From NCBI RefSeq assembly GCF_006715495.1, contig NZ_VFNI01000002.1, positions 124,001-188,000 on the forward strand: a DNA stretch of 64,000 nucleotides. The letters run 5' to 3'. Numbering within the stretch: position 1 is the stretch's first letter; the number at the start of each line of letters is the position of its first letter. Of this stretch, positions 27,080-37,225 are shown in pieces. The position numbers were made by a program, and so were the translations under genes. A model generated the notes under the pieces. It did not search any database and had not been told where the DNA came from. It saw only the letters and a program-made list of their open reading frames with translations. This DNA comes from Herbaspirillum sp. SJZ106 (GTDB taxonomy: Bacteria > Pseudomonadota > Gammaproteobacteria > Burkholderiales > Burkholderiaceae_D).

Positions 27080-27703
27080 GTGCTCAAGATCTACGGCAGG
27101 GACAATTCCATCAACGTGCGCAAGGTGCTGTGGGCCTGTGCCGAGCTGGACATCGTATGCCAGCGCGAGGATTGGGGCATCGGTTTTCGCTCGACCCGGG
27201 AACCGGCGTTCCTCGACATGAACCCGAACGCCATGGTGCCGGTGATCGACGACGACGGCTTCGTGCTGTGGGAATCGAATTCCATCCTGCGTTACCTGGC
27301 CGGGCAATACGGCGGCGGCGCGCTCTATCCGGCAGCGCCCCGCGAGCGGGCCCGCATCGACCAGTGGATCGACTGGCAGGCCAGCGACCTCAACCGTGCA
27401 TGGAGCTACGCCTTCATGGCGCTGGTGCGCAAGTCGCCGGAGCATGGCGACACGCAGCAGCTGGCCGCCGCCATCGAAAACTGGGGCGGCTTCATGCGCG
27501 TGCTGGAGCGGCAATTGCAACGGACCGGCGCCTATGTCGCCGGCGCCGCCTTTTCGCTGGCAGACATCCCGGTCGGCCTGTCGGTCAACCGCTGGTTCGG
27601 CACGCCGCTGGCGCATCCGGACTTGCCGGCGGTGGCGGCCTACTATGAATTGCTGACGCAGCGGCCGGGCTTTCGCGCGTTTGGACGCAACGGCCTGGCC
27701 TGA
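27080..27703 (+). CDS. Glutathione S-transferase
   Basis: A 207-residue GST. The N-terminal thioredoxin-fold half has [18 protein letters not shown] and the glutathione-binding segment [20 protein letters not shown], followed by [11 protein letters not shown]. The helical C-terminal half has [18 protein letters not shown] and the N-capping region [19 protein letters not shown]. The start is GTG 27080 with AAAGGGAG 7 nt upstream; the open frame extends further, but that extension crosses the promoter region and is not GST-like. It is a single gene, divergent from the broken EamA transporter. The substrate is unknown. Confidence 0.93.
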   Translation: MLKIYGRDNSINVRKVLWACAELDIVCQREDWGIGFRSTREPAFLDMNPNAMVPVIDDDGFVLWESNSILRYLAGQYGGGALYPAAPRERARIDQWIDWQASDLNRAWSYAFMALVRKSPEHGDTQQLAAAIENWGGFMRVLERQLQRTGAYVAGAAFSLADIPVGLSVNRWFGTPLAHPDLPAVAAYYELLTQRPGFRAFGRNGLA

Positions 27704-27796
27704 GTGTGCGGCCCTGATGGGTTTGCATGCGGCGGGGAAGGTACACTTCGGTCTCGCGCATTTTTTATCGCGCCTTTTCTTCTTGCCAAACCGTCC

Positions 27797-27889
27797 ATGA
27801 ACCGAAAGAAAAAACTGCTGTTCCTCGCCGCCTTCCTGGGATGCCTGCTGCTGTCGAGCGTGCCGCTGATTACGCTGCTGTTTTATTGA
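27797..27889 (+). CDS. Possible 30-residue membrane peptide
   Basis: ATG 27797 opens a frame with a basic N-terminus (MNRKKK) followed by about 22 hydrophobic residues (LLFLAAFLGCLLLSSVPLIT) ending LLFY. The arrangement resembles a small inner-membrane protein, but no good ribosome-binding site is visible and the family is not recognised. Confidence 0.3.
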   Translation: MNRKKKLLFLAAFLGCLLLSSVPLITLLFY

Positions 27890-27922
27890 AGCAACAGCGC
27901 AAGCGCGGCAACCCGGAGCGGA

Positions 27923-29011
27923 TCAGTAACGTTCCAGCCAGTGCGCGTAGGGCGCCGGCAATGTCCACGAGGGACGCTCCACGCCCAGTTCCTTGGCGGC
28001 GGCATAAGGCCAGTGCGGGTTGGCCAGGTGCGCGCGGCCGACCATCACCACATCCAGCTGCTGCTCCTTGACCACGCGTTCGGCGATCTCGGGCGTGCCG
28101 AAGCCCCAGGCCGAGGATACCGGCACATCGGCTTCGCGGCGCACGCGTTCGGCGATCGGGCCGAGGAAGGCCGGTCCCCAGGGGATATTGGTTTCAGGAA
28201 TAGTGAAGCCGATGGTGACGCTGATCATGTCCATGCCGGCGGCCTTGAATTCCCGCACCAGGCCGATCGATTCCAGCAGTGTCTGTTCGTTGCGGCCGTC
28301 ATATTCGAGCACGCCGAAACGCACCGTCAGCGGCAGGTTTTCCGGCCACACCTGGCGTACCGCGCGCAGGGTTTCCAGCAGGAAGCGCGCGCGGTTTTCC
28401 ACGCTGCCGCCATAGATGTCGTCGCGCTGGTTGGCGTGCGGGGAGAAGAAGCTCTGCGCCAGGTAACCGTGGGCGAAGTGCAGTTCCAGCCATTCGAAAC
28501 CGACGTCGCGCGCGCGGATGGCGGCATCGACGAAGTCCTGGCGCACGCGGGCGATGTCGTCGATGGTCATGGCCTTGGGTACCTTGGGCAGGCCTTTGCC
28601 GTAGGCGATGGCCGAGGGAGCGATGGTCGGCCAGCCGCGGGGGTCGCCTTCGGCGATATGGTCGTCGCCTTCCCACGGGAGGTTGGCGCTGGCCTTGCGT
28701 CCGGCATGGCCGATCTGGATGCCCGGCACCGCGCCGGCCTTCTTGATCGCCTGTACCACCGGCACGAAGGCCTGGGCCAGGTCGTCCGACCAGATGCCGG
28801 TGCAAGCCGGCGTGATGCGACCTTCGGGCGAGACGGCGGTGGCTTCGACGATCACCAGCCCGGCGCCGCCGCGCGCGATGCTGGCGTAGTGGGACAGGTG
28901 CCAGTCGTTGGCGCGGCCGTCGACGGCCATGTATTGGCACATCGGCGGCACGGCGATGCGGTTGCGCAGGGTAACGTCTTTGAGCTTGAACGGTTGGAAC
29001 AGAGCGGACAT
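27923..29011 (-). CDS. Old yellow enzyme family NAD(P)H:flavin oxidoreductase (YqjM-like)
   Basis: A 362-residue FMN-dependent ene-reductase of the thermophilic-like/YqjM class. It starts SALFQPFKLKDVTLRNRIAV and has the redox-modulating Cys25 in PPMCQY, the HAGRKAS segment, the HFAHGYLAQSFFSPHANQR active-site strand, and GGSVENRARFLLETLRAVR. Such enzymes reduce activated C=C bonds in quinones, enals and nitro compounds. ATG 29011 has AAGAGG upstream. It is divergent from an ArsR-type regulator with a perfect 22-bp palindrome between them, so induction by an electrophile or metal sensed by that regulator is likely. Confidence 0.94.
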   Translation of the reverse strand: MSALFQPFKLKDVTLRNRIAVPPMCQYMAVDGRANDWHLSHYASIARGGAGLVIVEATAVSPEGRITPACTGIWSDDLAQAFVPVVQAIKKAGAVPGIQIGHAGRKASANLPWEGDDHIAEGDPRGWPTIAPSAIAYGKGLPKVPKAMTIDDIARVRQDFVDAAIRARDVGFEWLELHFAHGYLAQSFFSPHANQRDDIYGGSVENRARFLLETLRAVRQVWPENLPLTVRFGVLEYDGRNEQTLLESIGLVREFKAAGMDMISVTIGFTIPETNIPWGPAFLGPIAERVRREADVPVSSAWGFGTPEIAERVVKEQQLDVVMVGRAHLANPHWPYAAAKELGVERPSWTLPAPYAHWLERY

Positions 29012-29041
29012 AGGGGCCTCTTGGGATGGGATCATATTCGG

Positions 29042-29063
29042 TAGTTCGAATATATTCGAACTA
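29042..29063. promoter_or_regulatory. Perfect 22-bp palindrome, probable ArsR-family operator
   Basis: The stretch 29042-29063 reads identically on both strands (half-site TAGTTCGAATA). It lies between the divergent oxidoreductase (start 29011) and ArsR-like (start 29091) genes. Size and position match an operator for a dimeric winged-helix repressor controlling both genes. Confidence 0.75.
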
Positions 29064-29090
29064 TGGAAACAGTATAACCCAAGGTGTATC

Positions 29091-29456
29091 ATGTTGCAGA
29101 TGCGCCCCTACAAACACCCCGCCGCCAGCGAACTGCTCCTCGAACGCGTGCTGTACGCCTTGAGCGATTCCATCCGCCTGGACATCGTGCGTCACCTGGC
29201 GCGCGTGGAATGCGCGACCTGCGGCGAGCTCGACGGCGGCCGTCCGAAATCCACCGTCTCGCACCATTTCAAGGTCCTGCGCGAAGCGGGCCTGGTGCTG
29301 ACCGAGAGCACCGGCACCACCCTGATGAATACGCTGCGCCGCGCCGATATCGAAGCCCGGTTCCCGGGTTTGCTGTCGGCGATCCTGTCGCAGGGCGCAC
29401 CGACGGCGGGCAAGGCCGCCGCCAAAAAGAGCCAGGGCGAGGTGAAGGCCCGGTAA
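29091..29456 (+). CDS. ArsR-family HTH transcriptional regulator
   Basis: A 121-residue winged-helix regulator. The fold spans about residues 15-90, with LYALSDSIRLDIVRHLARVE, and the recognition helix in RPKSTVSHHFKVLREAGLVL. The segment ECATCGELD contains two cysteines that could sense metals or electrophiles. The C-terminal tail is Lys/Ala rich (GKAAAKKSQGEVKAR). It is divergent from the old-yellow-enzyme gene with the palindrome in between, so it probably represses that gene and itself. ATG 29091 has AAGG upstream; longer in-frame starts overlap the operator and are unlikely. Confidence 0.9.
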   Translation: MLQMRPYKHPAASELLLERVLYALSDSIRLDIVRHLARVECATCGELDGGRPKSTVSHHFKVLREAGLVLTESTGTTLMNTLRRADIEARFPGLLSAILSQGAPTAGKAAAKKSQGEVKAR

Positions 29457-29493
29457 CAGCCAGTACGGCCCAGGCCGGTTTCACCGCCAGGCC

Positions 29494-30522
29494 CTAGCTG
29501 GTTTTGGTCACCTTGTTCAGGTGCCTGGGCTTGTCCGCATCCATTCCCCGCGCCGCCGACAATTGCGCGGCCATCACATAGAACGCCTGGATGGCGACAA
29601 TCGGATCGAGGTCGGGCGTGGCCGCCACCGGCAGCGTCAGGTCGCGCTGGGGGATGTCGTCAGGCGCCGCCAGCAGCACCCTGGCGCCGCGATGGCGCAT
29701 CTCGTCGGCCAACTGCACCATGCCGGCCTGGGTCGGCCCGCGGGTGGCGAACATGAGCAGCGGATATCCCTCGTCGATCAACGCCATCGGCCCGTGCTTG
29801 ATCTCGGCGCCGCTGAAGGCTTCGGCCTGGATGGCGCAGGTTTCCTTGCATTTCAGGGCCGCTTCCAGCGCCAGCGGAAAGCCGATGCCGCGGCCGACCA
29901 CCATGATGCGGTCGCTGGCGGCCAGCGTCTCGACGGCGGCCGACCAGTCGCTGTCGGCGGCCCGGCGCAGCGCATCGGGCAGGCTGTCGATGCCGTGCAG
30001 AAACGCCGCATCGTCCTGCCAGTGGCCCGCCAGCAGCGCGCCGGCCACCAGGCTGGCAATGAAGCTCTTGGTAGCGGCCACGCTGGTTTCCACGCCGGCA
30101 TGCAAGGGGATGCTCCACTCGGCCGCCGCCGCCAGCGGCGAGGCGGCATCGTTGACCAGCGCCAGCGTGGTGGCGCCGCCGGCGCGGAAATAGCGGATCG
30201 GTTCGACCACATCGGGGCTTTGGCCAGACTGCGAGATGGCGATGGCCAGCGCGTTCTGCGTCATCAGCGGCGCACGGTTCAAGGTCACCAGCGACATCGG
30301 CAGCGAGGCCACGATATGCCCCAGCCGCGCCATGATGAGATAGGCGCAATAGCCGGCGGCATGGTCGGAACTGCCGCGCGCCACGGTGACGATGCCCGAG
30401 GGCGGCGCCGCGCGCAGCCGCTGGCCGAGTTCGGCGTAGCGTTCGCGCTCGCGCGTGACTTGCACGGCCACATGGTCGGCGGCCGAGCGGGCCTCCTTGA
30501 GCATTTGGGAGGTATCAGGCAT
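29494..30522 (-). CDS. SIS-domain glucosamine-6-phosphate deaminase (NagB-II/AgaS type)
   Basis: A 342-residue protein with two SIS sugar-isomerase domains and no glutaminase domain, as in NagB-II. Domain 1 has TVARGSSDHAAGYCAYLIM and AISQSGQSPDVVEPI; the linker has ETSVAATKSFIASLVAGALL; domain 2 has VVGRGIGFPLALEAALKCKE and the catalytic-region EAFSGAEIKHGPMALID, matching the GlmS isomerase site. The expected reaction is glucosamine-6-phosphate to fructose-6-phosphate plus ammonia. Its start overlaps the end of nagA by 8 bp. It is the last gene of the amino-sugar operon. Confidence 0.9.
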   Translation of the reverse strand: MPDTSQMLKEARSAADHVAVQVTRERERYAELGQRLRAAPPSGIVTVARGSSDHAAGYCAYLIMARLGHIVASLPMSLVTLNRAPLMTQNALAIAISQSGQSPDVVEPIRYFRAGGATTLALVNDAASPLAAAAEWSIPLHAGVETSVAATKSFIASLVAGALLAGHWQDDAAFLHGIDSLPDALRRAADSDWSAAVETLAASDRIMVVGRGIGFPLALEAALKCKETCAIQAEAFSGAEIKHGPMALIDEGYPLLMFATRGPTQAGMVQLADEMRHRGARVLLAAPDDIPQRDLTLPVAATPDLDPIVAIQAFYVMAAQLSAARGMDADKPRHLNKVTKTS

Positions 30523-31642
30523 CGGCGAGGTCAATTTCTTCTCCTTCCACATAAACGGCCTTCAAGGCGAACTGGCGATCCAGCACCACGATGTCGGCAT
30601 GGCAGCCGGCGCTGAGGCGGCCGCGGTCATCCAGCCCGAGGTAGTCGGCCGGATAGGTCGAGGTGCGCAGCGAGGCTTCCGACACGTCCAGCCCCAGCGA
30701 AACCAGGTTGCGCAGCGCCTGGTCCATGGTCAGGATGCTGCCGGCCAGGGTGCCGTCGGCCAGCCGCACCCCGCCGGCGCATTTGTGCACCACCTGGCGG
30801 CCCAGCGTGTAGTCGCCGTCGGGCATGCCGGCGGCGGCGGTGGAATCGGTCACGCAATACAGGCGCGGGATGGCGCGCAGCGCGGCGCGGATGGCGCCGG
30901 GATGCACGTGCAGCAGGTCGGGAATCAGCTCGGCATATTTGGCGTGCGCCAGCGCCGCGCCGGCCATGCCGGGCTCGCGGTGGTGGAAGCCGCTCATGGC
31001 GTTGAACAGGTGGGTGAAGCCGGAAGCGCCATGCGCCAGCGCGGCCACGCCGTCGTCGTAGCTGCCCAGCGTGTGGCCGATCTGCACCTTCAGGCCGCGG
31101 TTGGCCAGCTTGCAGACCAGCTTCAGGTGGCCGTCGACTTCGGGCGCGATGGTGATCAGCTTCAACGGCGCCAGGCTGTTGAGGTAATCGACCTGCTCCA
31201 GCGAGGCCTCGATGGCGAAGTCGGGTTGCGCGCCCAGCTTGCCGGGGTTGATGTAGGGGCCTTCCAGGTGCACGCCGAGGATGCGCGCGCGGCCGGCCGC
31301 GCGTTGCGCGCAGGCTGCGCCGACGGCCTTGAGCGCGCTTTCCAGCTCATCCAGCGGCGCCGTCATGGTGGTGGCCAAGAGGCTGGTGGTGCCGTGCCGG
31401 GCATGCAGGCGGGTGATGGCGGCTACCGCATCGCCGCCTTCCATCACATCGCGCCCGCCGCCGCCATGCACATGCAGGTCGATGAAGCCCGGCAGGATGT
31501 AGTCGCCTTCATCGATGAGGCGCGGTTCGTGTCGCAGCGGCCGGCCTTCGATCGAGCGGATGCGCCCGTCGAAGACGATCTCTCCGCTGACCCAGCCCTG
31601 GGGCGTCAGCACATTGCCATGGATATTCTTGATGGTGTTCAT
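30515..31642 (-). CDS. nagA: N-acetylglucosamine-6-phosphate deacetylase
   Basis: A 375-residue amidohydrolase that removes the acetyl group from GlcNAc-6-phosphate. Visible sites are the N-terminal LPGFIDLHVHGGGGRDVMEG, the metal-binding Glu in GVHLEGPYINPGKLGAQ, the metal histidines in QIGHTLGSYDDGV and GFTHLFNAMSGFHHREPG, and the catalytic Asp in YCVTDSTAAAGMPDGDYTLG. The start at 31642 (MNTIKN) has GGAGTG upstream. It is 4 bp behind the kinase gene and overlaps the deaminase gene, so it lies inside a tightly packed operon. Confidence 0.96.
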   Translation of the reverse strand: MNTIKNIHGNVLTPQGWVSGEIVFDGRIRSIEGRPLRHEPRLIDEGDYILPGFIDLHVHGGGGRDVMEGGDAVAAITRLHARHGTTSLLATTMTAPLDELESALKAVGAACAQRAAGRARILGVHLEGPYINPGKLGAQPDFAIEASLEQVDYLNSLAPLKLITIAPEVDGHLKLVCKLANRGLKVQIGHTLGSYDDGVAALAHGASGFTHLFNAMSGFHHREPGMAGAALAHAKYAELIPDLLHVHPGAIRAALRAIPRLYCVTDSTAAAGMPDGDYTLGRQVVHKCAGGVRLADGTLAGSILTMDQALRNLVSLGLDVSEASLRTSTYPADYLGLDDRGRLSAGCHADIVVLDRQFALKAVYVEGEEIDLADA

Positions 31643-31646
31643 GGTG

Positions 31647-32597
31647 TCACTCCTGGAGCGTGTTAGTGCCATGCAAGGCTTGCCGGGCCAGCAACAAGGC
31701 GCCGTCGGCGGCATCGGCGGCAGCAGCGACGACGCGCTGGCGCAGCCCGGAAGAGAGATAGCCGTTGAGGGCCCCGGCCAGTCCGCCGCATAGCGCCAGC
31801 GGCAGGCGCTGCTGCGGATCGAGCGCGCCGGCCATCAGTTCGATTTCATCGGCGGCCGCTTGCATGATGGCACGAGCCGCATCGTCGCCGCCGGCATGCG
31901 CCACCACCAGCCGCGCCAGGCGGGCGAAGGCGGCCTGGTCGGCTTGCGACAGCCAGGCCAGCACCGTCTCGCGTTCGCCGCGTTCGCCGCCGCCAGCCGC
32001 GGCGGGCAATTCGCCGGCGCAGAAGGCCAGCACCGCCTCGGCCAGCGGGCCGCGTGCGGCACGGCCATCGATGGCGTGCTGCGTGTGGTGGATGGCGCGC
32101 ATGCCCATCCAGGCGCCGCTGGCGTCGTCGCCGGACGGAAAGCCCCAGCCGTCGACCATGCGCTGGCGGCCATCGATGTCGGCGGCGATGCCGATGGTGC
32201 CGGTGCCCACGGCGATCACCGCGCCGGGCTTGCCCTGGTGCGCGCCGAGCAGGGTGGTGATGCCGTCGGTGGCGGCTTGCAGCATGCCGAAGGCCGGCGC
32301 CGCGGCGTGGAAGTCGGCCGCCCATTGCGCCACGTTATAGCCGGCAATGCCGACGCCAACCGCCAGTTGCGACAGCGGCGGCATCGCCTGGCCGGCATGG
32401 ATGAAGGCCTGTTCGATGGTCGGCACGATGATGCGCCATGCCGTCCCGGCGCCGTTGCGCAAGGCTGAGCCGGGGCCGGCCGCTTCGGCTAGCACGCGGC
32501 CATCGGCCGCGGCGATGCGCACCAGGGTCTTGGTGCCGCCGCCATCCACGCCGGCCAGCCAGGCGATGGAGGGAGCGGGGGAAAGGGATGTGTTCAT
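31647..32597 (-). CDS. BadF/BadG-type sugar kinase (N-acetylglucosamine kinase-like)
   Basis: A 316-residue ASKHA-fold kinase. The phosphate-1 motif is WLAGVDGGGTKTLVRI near residues 13-28. VGVGIAGYN follows, then phosphate-2 IAVGTGTIGIA, the GWGFPSGDDASGAWMG loop typical of eukaryotic-type GlcNAc kinases, and a terminal CGGLAGALNGYL adenosine motif. It would phosphorylate imported N-acetylglucosamine (or a related amino sugar) at O6, feeding NagA. It is needed because the operon uses an ABC transporter, which delivers unphosphorylated sugar. It lies 16 bp after the ATPase gene. Confidence 0.9.
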   Translation of the reverse strand: MNTSLSPAPSIAWLAGVDGGGTKTLVRIAAADGRVLAEAAGPGSALRNGAGTAWRIIVPTIEQAFIHAGQAMPPLSQLAVGVGIAGYNVAQWAADFHAAAPAFGMLQAATDGITTLLGAHQGKPGAVIAVGTGTIGIAADIDGRQRMVDGWGFPSGDDASGAWMGMRAIHHTQHAIDGRAARGPLAEAVLAFCAGELPAAAGGGERGERETVLAWLSQADQAAFARLARLVVAHAGGDDAARAIMQAAADEIELMAGALDPQQRLPLALCGGLAGALNGYLSSGLRQRVVAAAADAADGALLLARQALHGTNTLQE

Positions 32598-32613
32598 GGC
32601 GGCAGCAGGCGTC

Positions 32614-33738
<1,125 letters not shown>

Positions 33739-33757
33739 TTTCAATTCCAGTATGAGT

Positions 33758-34666
33758 TTATTTGACGGCGCCGGCGGTCAGGCCGCGGATCAGCTGGCGC
33801 GAGAACGCGACGTACAGCAGCAGGATCGGGATCACCGCCATCGACAGCGCCGCCAGCACCGAATTCCAGTCGGTGGCGTACTGGCCGATGAACTGCTGCA
33901 CGCCCAGCGTGACGGTGCGGGTTTCCTCGCCGGGCGCCAGGATCAGCGGGAACCACAGGTCGTTCCAGGCCGGGATCATGGTGAACACCGCCACGGTGGC
34001 GATGGCCGGACGCAGCAGCGGCAGGATCACCTGGAAGAAGATGGCGATCTCGCCCACGCCGTCGCAGCGCGCCGCATCTTTCAGTTCGGACGGGATCTGG
34101 CGGATGAACTCGGACAGGATCATCACCGCCAGCGGCAGGCCTTGCGCGGTGTACACCAGGATCAGCGCGGTGCGCGTATTGATCAGCTCCAGCGCCACCA
34201 CCAGTTGCAGGATGGAGACCGTGCCCAGCCGGATCGGGATCATGATGCCGATGGCCAGGAAAAAGTTGAGGAAGCGGTTGCCGGGAAACTTGTATTCCGA
34301 CAGCGCCCAGCCGGCCATGGCGCCCAACAGCACGATCAGCACCAGCGAGCCCAGGGTGACCACCAGGCTGTTGCCGAAGTAGAGCAGGAAGTGGGTGCCC
34401 GAGAGCACCTTCTGGAAACCGGCCAGGGTCAGGGTATCGGCGGTGGGCAGCGCCATCGGGCCATCGAAGATGGCGCTGCGGGTCTTGACCGAATTGATCA
34501 GGATCAGCGCGATCGGAAACAGCGCGATCACCGCGTAGATGCACAGCACCAGATGCACCCACAGGCGGCCGATGGAACCGAAGCCGCGCCGCATCAGCGT
34601 CGGTCCGGCTGGCGCGGCGGAGCTGGCGTAGGAAGAGGGCGCAGAGGAATAAGGGGAAGAGGGCAT
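33758..34666 (-). CDS. Carbohydrate ABC transporter permease (MalG type)
   Basis: A 302-residue inner-membrane permease with six predicted membrane helices after a low-complexity Ser/Ala-rich N-terminus. The EAA loop for ATPase contact is ELKDAARCDGVGEIAIFFQV, followed by ILPLLRPAIATVAVFTMI. The N-terminal helix (LVLCIYAVIALFPIALILIN) and the C-terminus resemble GtsC/NgcG-type sugar permeases. The start at 34666 has GAGGAG upstream. It lies in a seven-gene transport and catabolic operon. Confidence 0.94.
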   Translation of the reverse strand: MPSSPYSSAPSSYASSAAPAGPTLMRRGFGSIGRLWVHLVLCIYAVIALFPIALILINSVKTRSAIFDGPMALPTADTLTLAGFQKVLSGTHFLLYFGNSLVVTLGSLVLIVLLGAMAGWALSEYKFPGNRFLNFFLAIGIMIPIRLGTVSILQLVVALELINTRTALILVYTAQGLPLAVMILSEFIRQIPSELKDAARCDGVGEIAIFFQVILPLLRPAIATVAVFTMIPAWNDLWFPLILAPGEETRTVTLGVQQFIGQYATDWNSVLAALSMAVIPILLLYVAFSRQLIRGLTAGAVK

Positions 34667-34682
34667 CGGGGTCTCCTCGCGC

Positions 34683-35597
34683 TTACAGCGCATAGCGGGT
34701 CAGCCGGCGCTGCACCAGATAGAAGTACGTGCCCACGCCGGCCAGGATCACCAGGAACATCAGCGTGGCCACCGCGGCGCCCATGGTCGGGCTGCCGATC
34801 TGCGCCTGGTAGCCGAAGAAGGTGCGGTAGAAATAGGTGCCCAGCAGGTCGGCCGAATAATTGGGCCCGGCCAGCGCGCCCTTGACCGAATAGATCAGGT
34901 CGAAGGCATTGAAGTTGGCCACGAAGGTGAGGATGGTCACCAGGCCCAGCGTCGGGTAGATCAGCGGCAGCTTGATCTGCCAGAAGATGCGCATGGCGGA
35001 GGCGCCCTCGGCGTGCGCGGCTTCCAGTATTTCTTCCGGCACCGCCAGCAAGGCCGCATAGATCAGCATCATGGGGATGCCGATGTATTGCCACACCGAG
35101 ATCAGCGACAGCGTCACCAACGCGGTCGATTCCTGGCCCAGCCAGGGGCCGAACCAGTCGGCCAGGCCGACGAAACCCATCAGCTTTTCGCCCACGCCCC
35201 ACAGCGGCGAGAGGATCAGTTGCCAGATGAAGCCGATGATCACCACCGACAGCAGCGTGGGCAGGAAGATCAGCGTGCGGTAGGTGCGCGCGCCGCGCAG
35301 GCCCTTCAGACTGAACAGCGTCGCCAGCAGCAGGCCGATCGGGTTTTGCAGCGCCATGTGCATGCCGAAGAACTTGATGTTGTTCCACATCGCGTTCCAG
35401 AAGGCGGCCGACCAGTCGGGGTCGAACAGGATGGTGCGGTAGTTGTCGAGGCCGACGAAGCTGGTCGCGCCGGCGTCGTTGCTGGTGTAGAAGCCCAGGC
35501 GCAGCGTGTCGGCCAGGGGCAGGGCGCTGAACATGGAATAGATGAGGACGGCAGGCGCGAGAAATACCACGAGCTGCCAGGCGCGGACTTGTTTCAC
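34683..35597 (-). CDS. Carbohydrate ABC transporter permease (MalF type)
   Basis: A 304-residue, six-helix permease, partner of the MalG-type protein. The N-terminal VVFLAPAVLIYSMFSALPLA and NDAGATSFVGLDNYRTILFD are typical of sugar permeases. The EAA loop is EILEAAHAEGASAMRIFWQI, followed by KLPLIYPTLGLVTILTFVAN. GTG 35597 is chosen because AGGAG lies just upstream. A gap of 130 bp separates it from the binding-protein gene, and 16 bp from the next permease. Confidence 0.94.
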   Translation of the reverse strand: MKQVRAWQLVVFLAPAVLIYSMFSALPLADTLRLGFYTSNDAGATSFVGLDNYRTILFDPDWSAAFWNAMWNNIKFFGMHMALQNPIGLLLATLFSLKGLRGARTYRTLIFLPTLLSVVIIGFIWQLILSPLWGVGEKLMGFVGLADWFGPWLGQESTALVTLSLISVWQYIGIPMMLIYAALLAVPEEILEAAHAEGASAMRIFWQIKLPLIYPTLGLVTILTFVANFNAFDLIYSVKGALAGPNYSADLLGTYFYRTFFGYQAQIGSPTMGAAVATLMFLVILAGVGTYFYLVQRRLTRYAL

Positions 35598-35727
35598 TGC
35601 GTCTCCTGAGAGGGATGGCCCGGGATGGAACCGGACCGGCGTCTTGGCGCGCCGCTATCCGGCCTCCTCTTTTTATTTCAGGCCATGCCGCCGCCATCGG
35701 ATGCGGCATGGCCCTGACGGCGTCCGC

Positions 35728-37014
35728 TTATTGTTGCGGCTTGTACCACTTGGCGAAGCCGGCCTGGATCTTGGCGGCGGCATCCTTGGGCGCCAGCTTG
35801 CCGTTGAGCACCTGGGCGTTGACGTTCCACATCTCGTTTTCCATGCTCGGCGTGCCGCGGTTGAGGATCTGCGAGTTCACCCGGATGGTCGAGGCGCAAC
35901 CCTTGCGCCAGCCGATCATCTGCTTGGCGATCGGGTCCTTCACCGAGATCAGGTGGTTCGACAGCGAGAAGAAGCCGGTGACCTTGTTGGTGTAGAGGTC
36001 GGCGAACTCCTGCGAACCCAGCCAGGCCAGGAACTTGTAGGCGTCTTCCTTGTTCTTCGATTTCTTGTTGATGCCCATGCCGATGTCGTTGTGGTCGGAG
36101 ATGTAGCAGGCATCGCCGGCCTTGGGCACCGGCGGCGGGAAGGCGCCCATGTCCAGCTTGCCGTTGAAGTAGGCGATGTCCCAGGAGCCGGCCGGATATA
36201 CTGCGCCGCGGCCCAGGGCGAACATGTTCTGGCTGTCGCTGTAGGTCTGCGCCGAGGCGCCCTTGGGCAGGTACTTGCCGAGCTTGGCTTCATACTCCCA
36301 GGCCGCCACGAACTGCGGGTCGGTGAACTTCGCGCGGCCGGCGATGAGCGCCTTGCGGCCCTCCTCGCCCTTCCAGTAATTGGGGCCGATACCGGTAAAC
36401 AGCACCTGGTGCGATTCCCATTGCTCGGAGGTGCCCATCACCAGCGGCGTGTACTTGCCATTGGCCTTGACGGTGTCGAGCAGCTTGAAGAACTCGGCCT
36501 CGGTCTTGGGCGGCTCCAGGTTCAGTTCCTTGAAGATCCGGGTGTTGTAGAAGAAGCCGTGGATCACCGACGCCATCGGCATGCAGAAGGTGTCTTTGCC
36601 GTCGTCGGTCTGCCAGGCGGTCTTGGCCGCCGGCGCGAAGAATTCCATGCCGGGCTTGCCGTCCAGCTTTTCCAGGTGGCCCTTGTTGTACAGCGAGAGC
36701 GACACGTCGAACGGACGGCAGGCCACCAGGTCGCCGGCGGTGCCGCCGGCCAGGCGCGCGGCCAGGCTGGAGTCGTATTCGGTGGGCGCGGTCGGCGCGA
36801 ACTTCACGGCGATGCCGGGGTTCTGTTTCTGGAAGGCGGGGATCAGTACGGTTTCCCACAACTGCAGGTCGTCCACGCGCCAGCTTTCGATGGTCAGCGT
36901 GCCGGCCTGCGCATGGCCGCCGATGGACAGCGCCAAGGCGGCGGCCGTAGCCAGCGTGGCCGCGGCGCGTTTCATGAAGGGAATGGCGGCGTCGGTCTGT
37001 TGCTTGGTTTGCAT
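35728..37014 (-). CDS. Carbohydrate ABC transporter substrate-binding protein
   Basis: A 428-residue periplasmic binding protein of the SBP_bac_1 (MalE-like) class. The signal peptide is cleaved near AQA-GT (residues 35-39). The mature protein begins LTIESWRVDDLQLWETVLIP. It carries AGDLVACRPFDVSLSLYNKG, MASVIHGFFYNTRIF and GRGAVYPAGSWDIAYFNG, all typical of sugar-binding proteins. As first gene of the operon with GlcNAc kinase, NagA and deaminase genes, it most likely captures N-acetylglucosamine or chito-oligosaccharide; this substrate is inference. The start at 37014 has AGGAGA upstream. Confidence 0.93.
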   Translation of the reverse strand: MQTKQQTDAAIPFMKRAAATLATAAALALSIGGHAQAGTLTIESWRVDDLQLWETVLIPAFQKQNPGIAVKFAPTAPTEYDSSLAARLAGGTAGDLVACRPFDVSLSLYNKGHLEKLDGKPGMEFFAPAAKTAWQTDDGKDTFCMPMASVIHGFFYNTRIFKELNLEPPKTEAEFFKLLDTVKANGKYTPLVMGTSEQWESHQVLFTGIGPNYWKGEEGRKALIAGRAKFTDPQFVAAWEYEAKLGKYLPKGASAQTYSDSQNMFALGRGAVYPAGSWDIAYFNGKLDMGAFPPPVPKAGDACYISDHNDIGMGINKKSKNKEDAYKFLAWLGSQEFADLYTNKVTGFFSLSNHLISVKDPIAKQMIGWRKGCASTIRVNSQILNRGTPSMENEMWNVNAQVLNGKLAPKDAAAKIQAGFAKWYKPQQ

Positions 37015-37181
37015 CGTTTGTCTCCTGGCGTTATTGGCTGTTGGTCGCTCTTGCCTGTCGGGATGTGCGGCCCGGCAACCGGCAACGAGGTGCGCGATGA
37101 CAGTGGGCAGCGGCGCGACAGTAGCACCGCGCCGCATGTGATGCGAGCTTGGCGCGGCAACCGCCGGCAATGGCGTAAGAT

Positions 37182-37205
37182 GCTGATTTACATGGGAAAA
37201 TCAGC
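37182..37205. promoter_or_regulatory. Inverted repeat GCTGATTT-N8-AAATCAGC
   Basis: Perfect 8-bp arms at 37182-37189 and 37198-37205 flank an 8-bp spacer, about 170 bp upstream of the sugar-binding-protein start. No T-run follows. It is a candidate operator for a dimeric regulator. Confidence 0.45.
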
Positions 37206-37225
37206 AAACGGCGCGAGCGCGCCGA

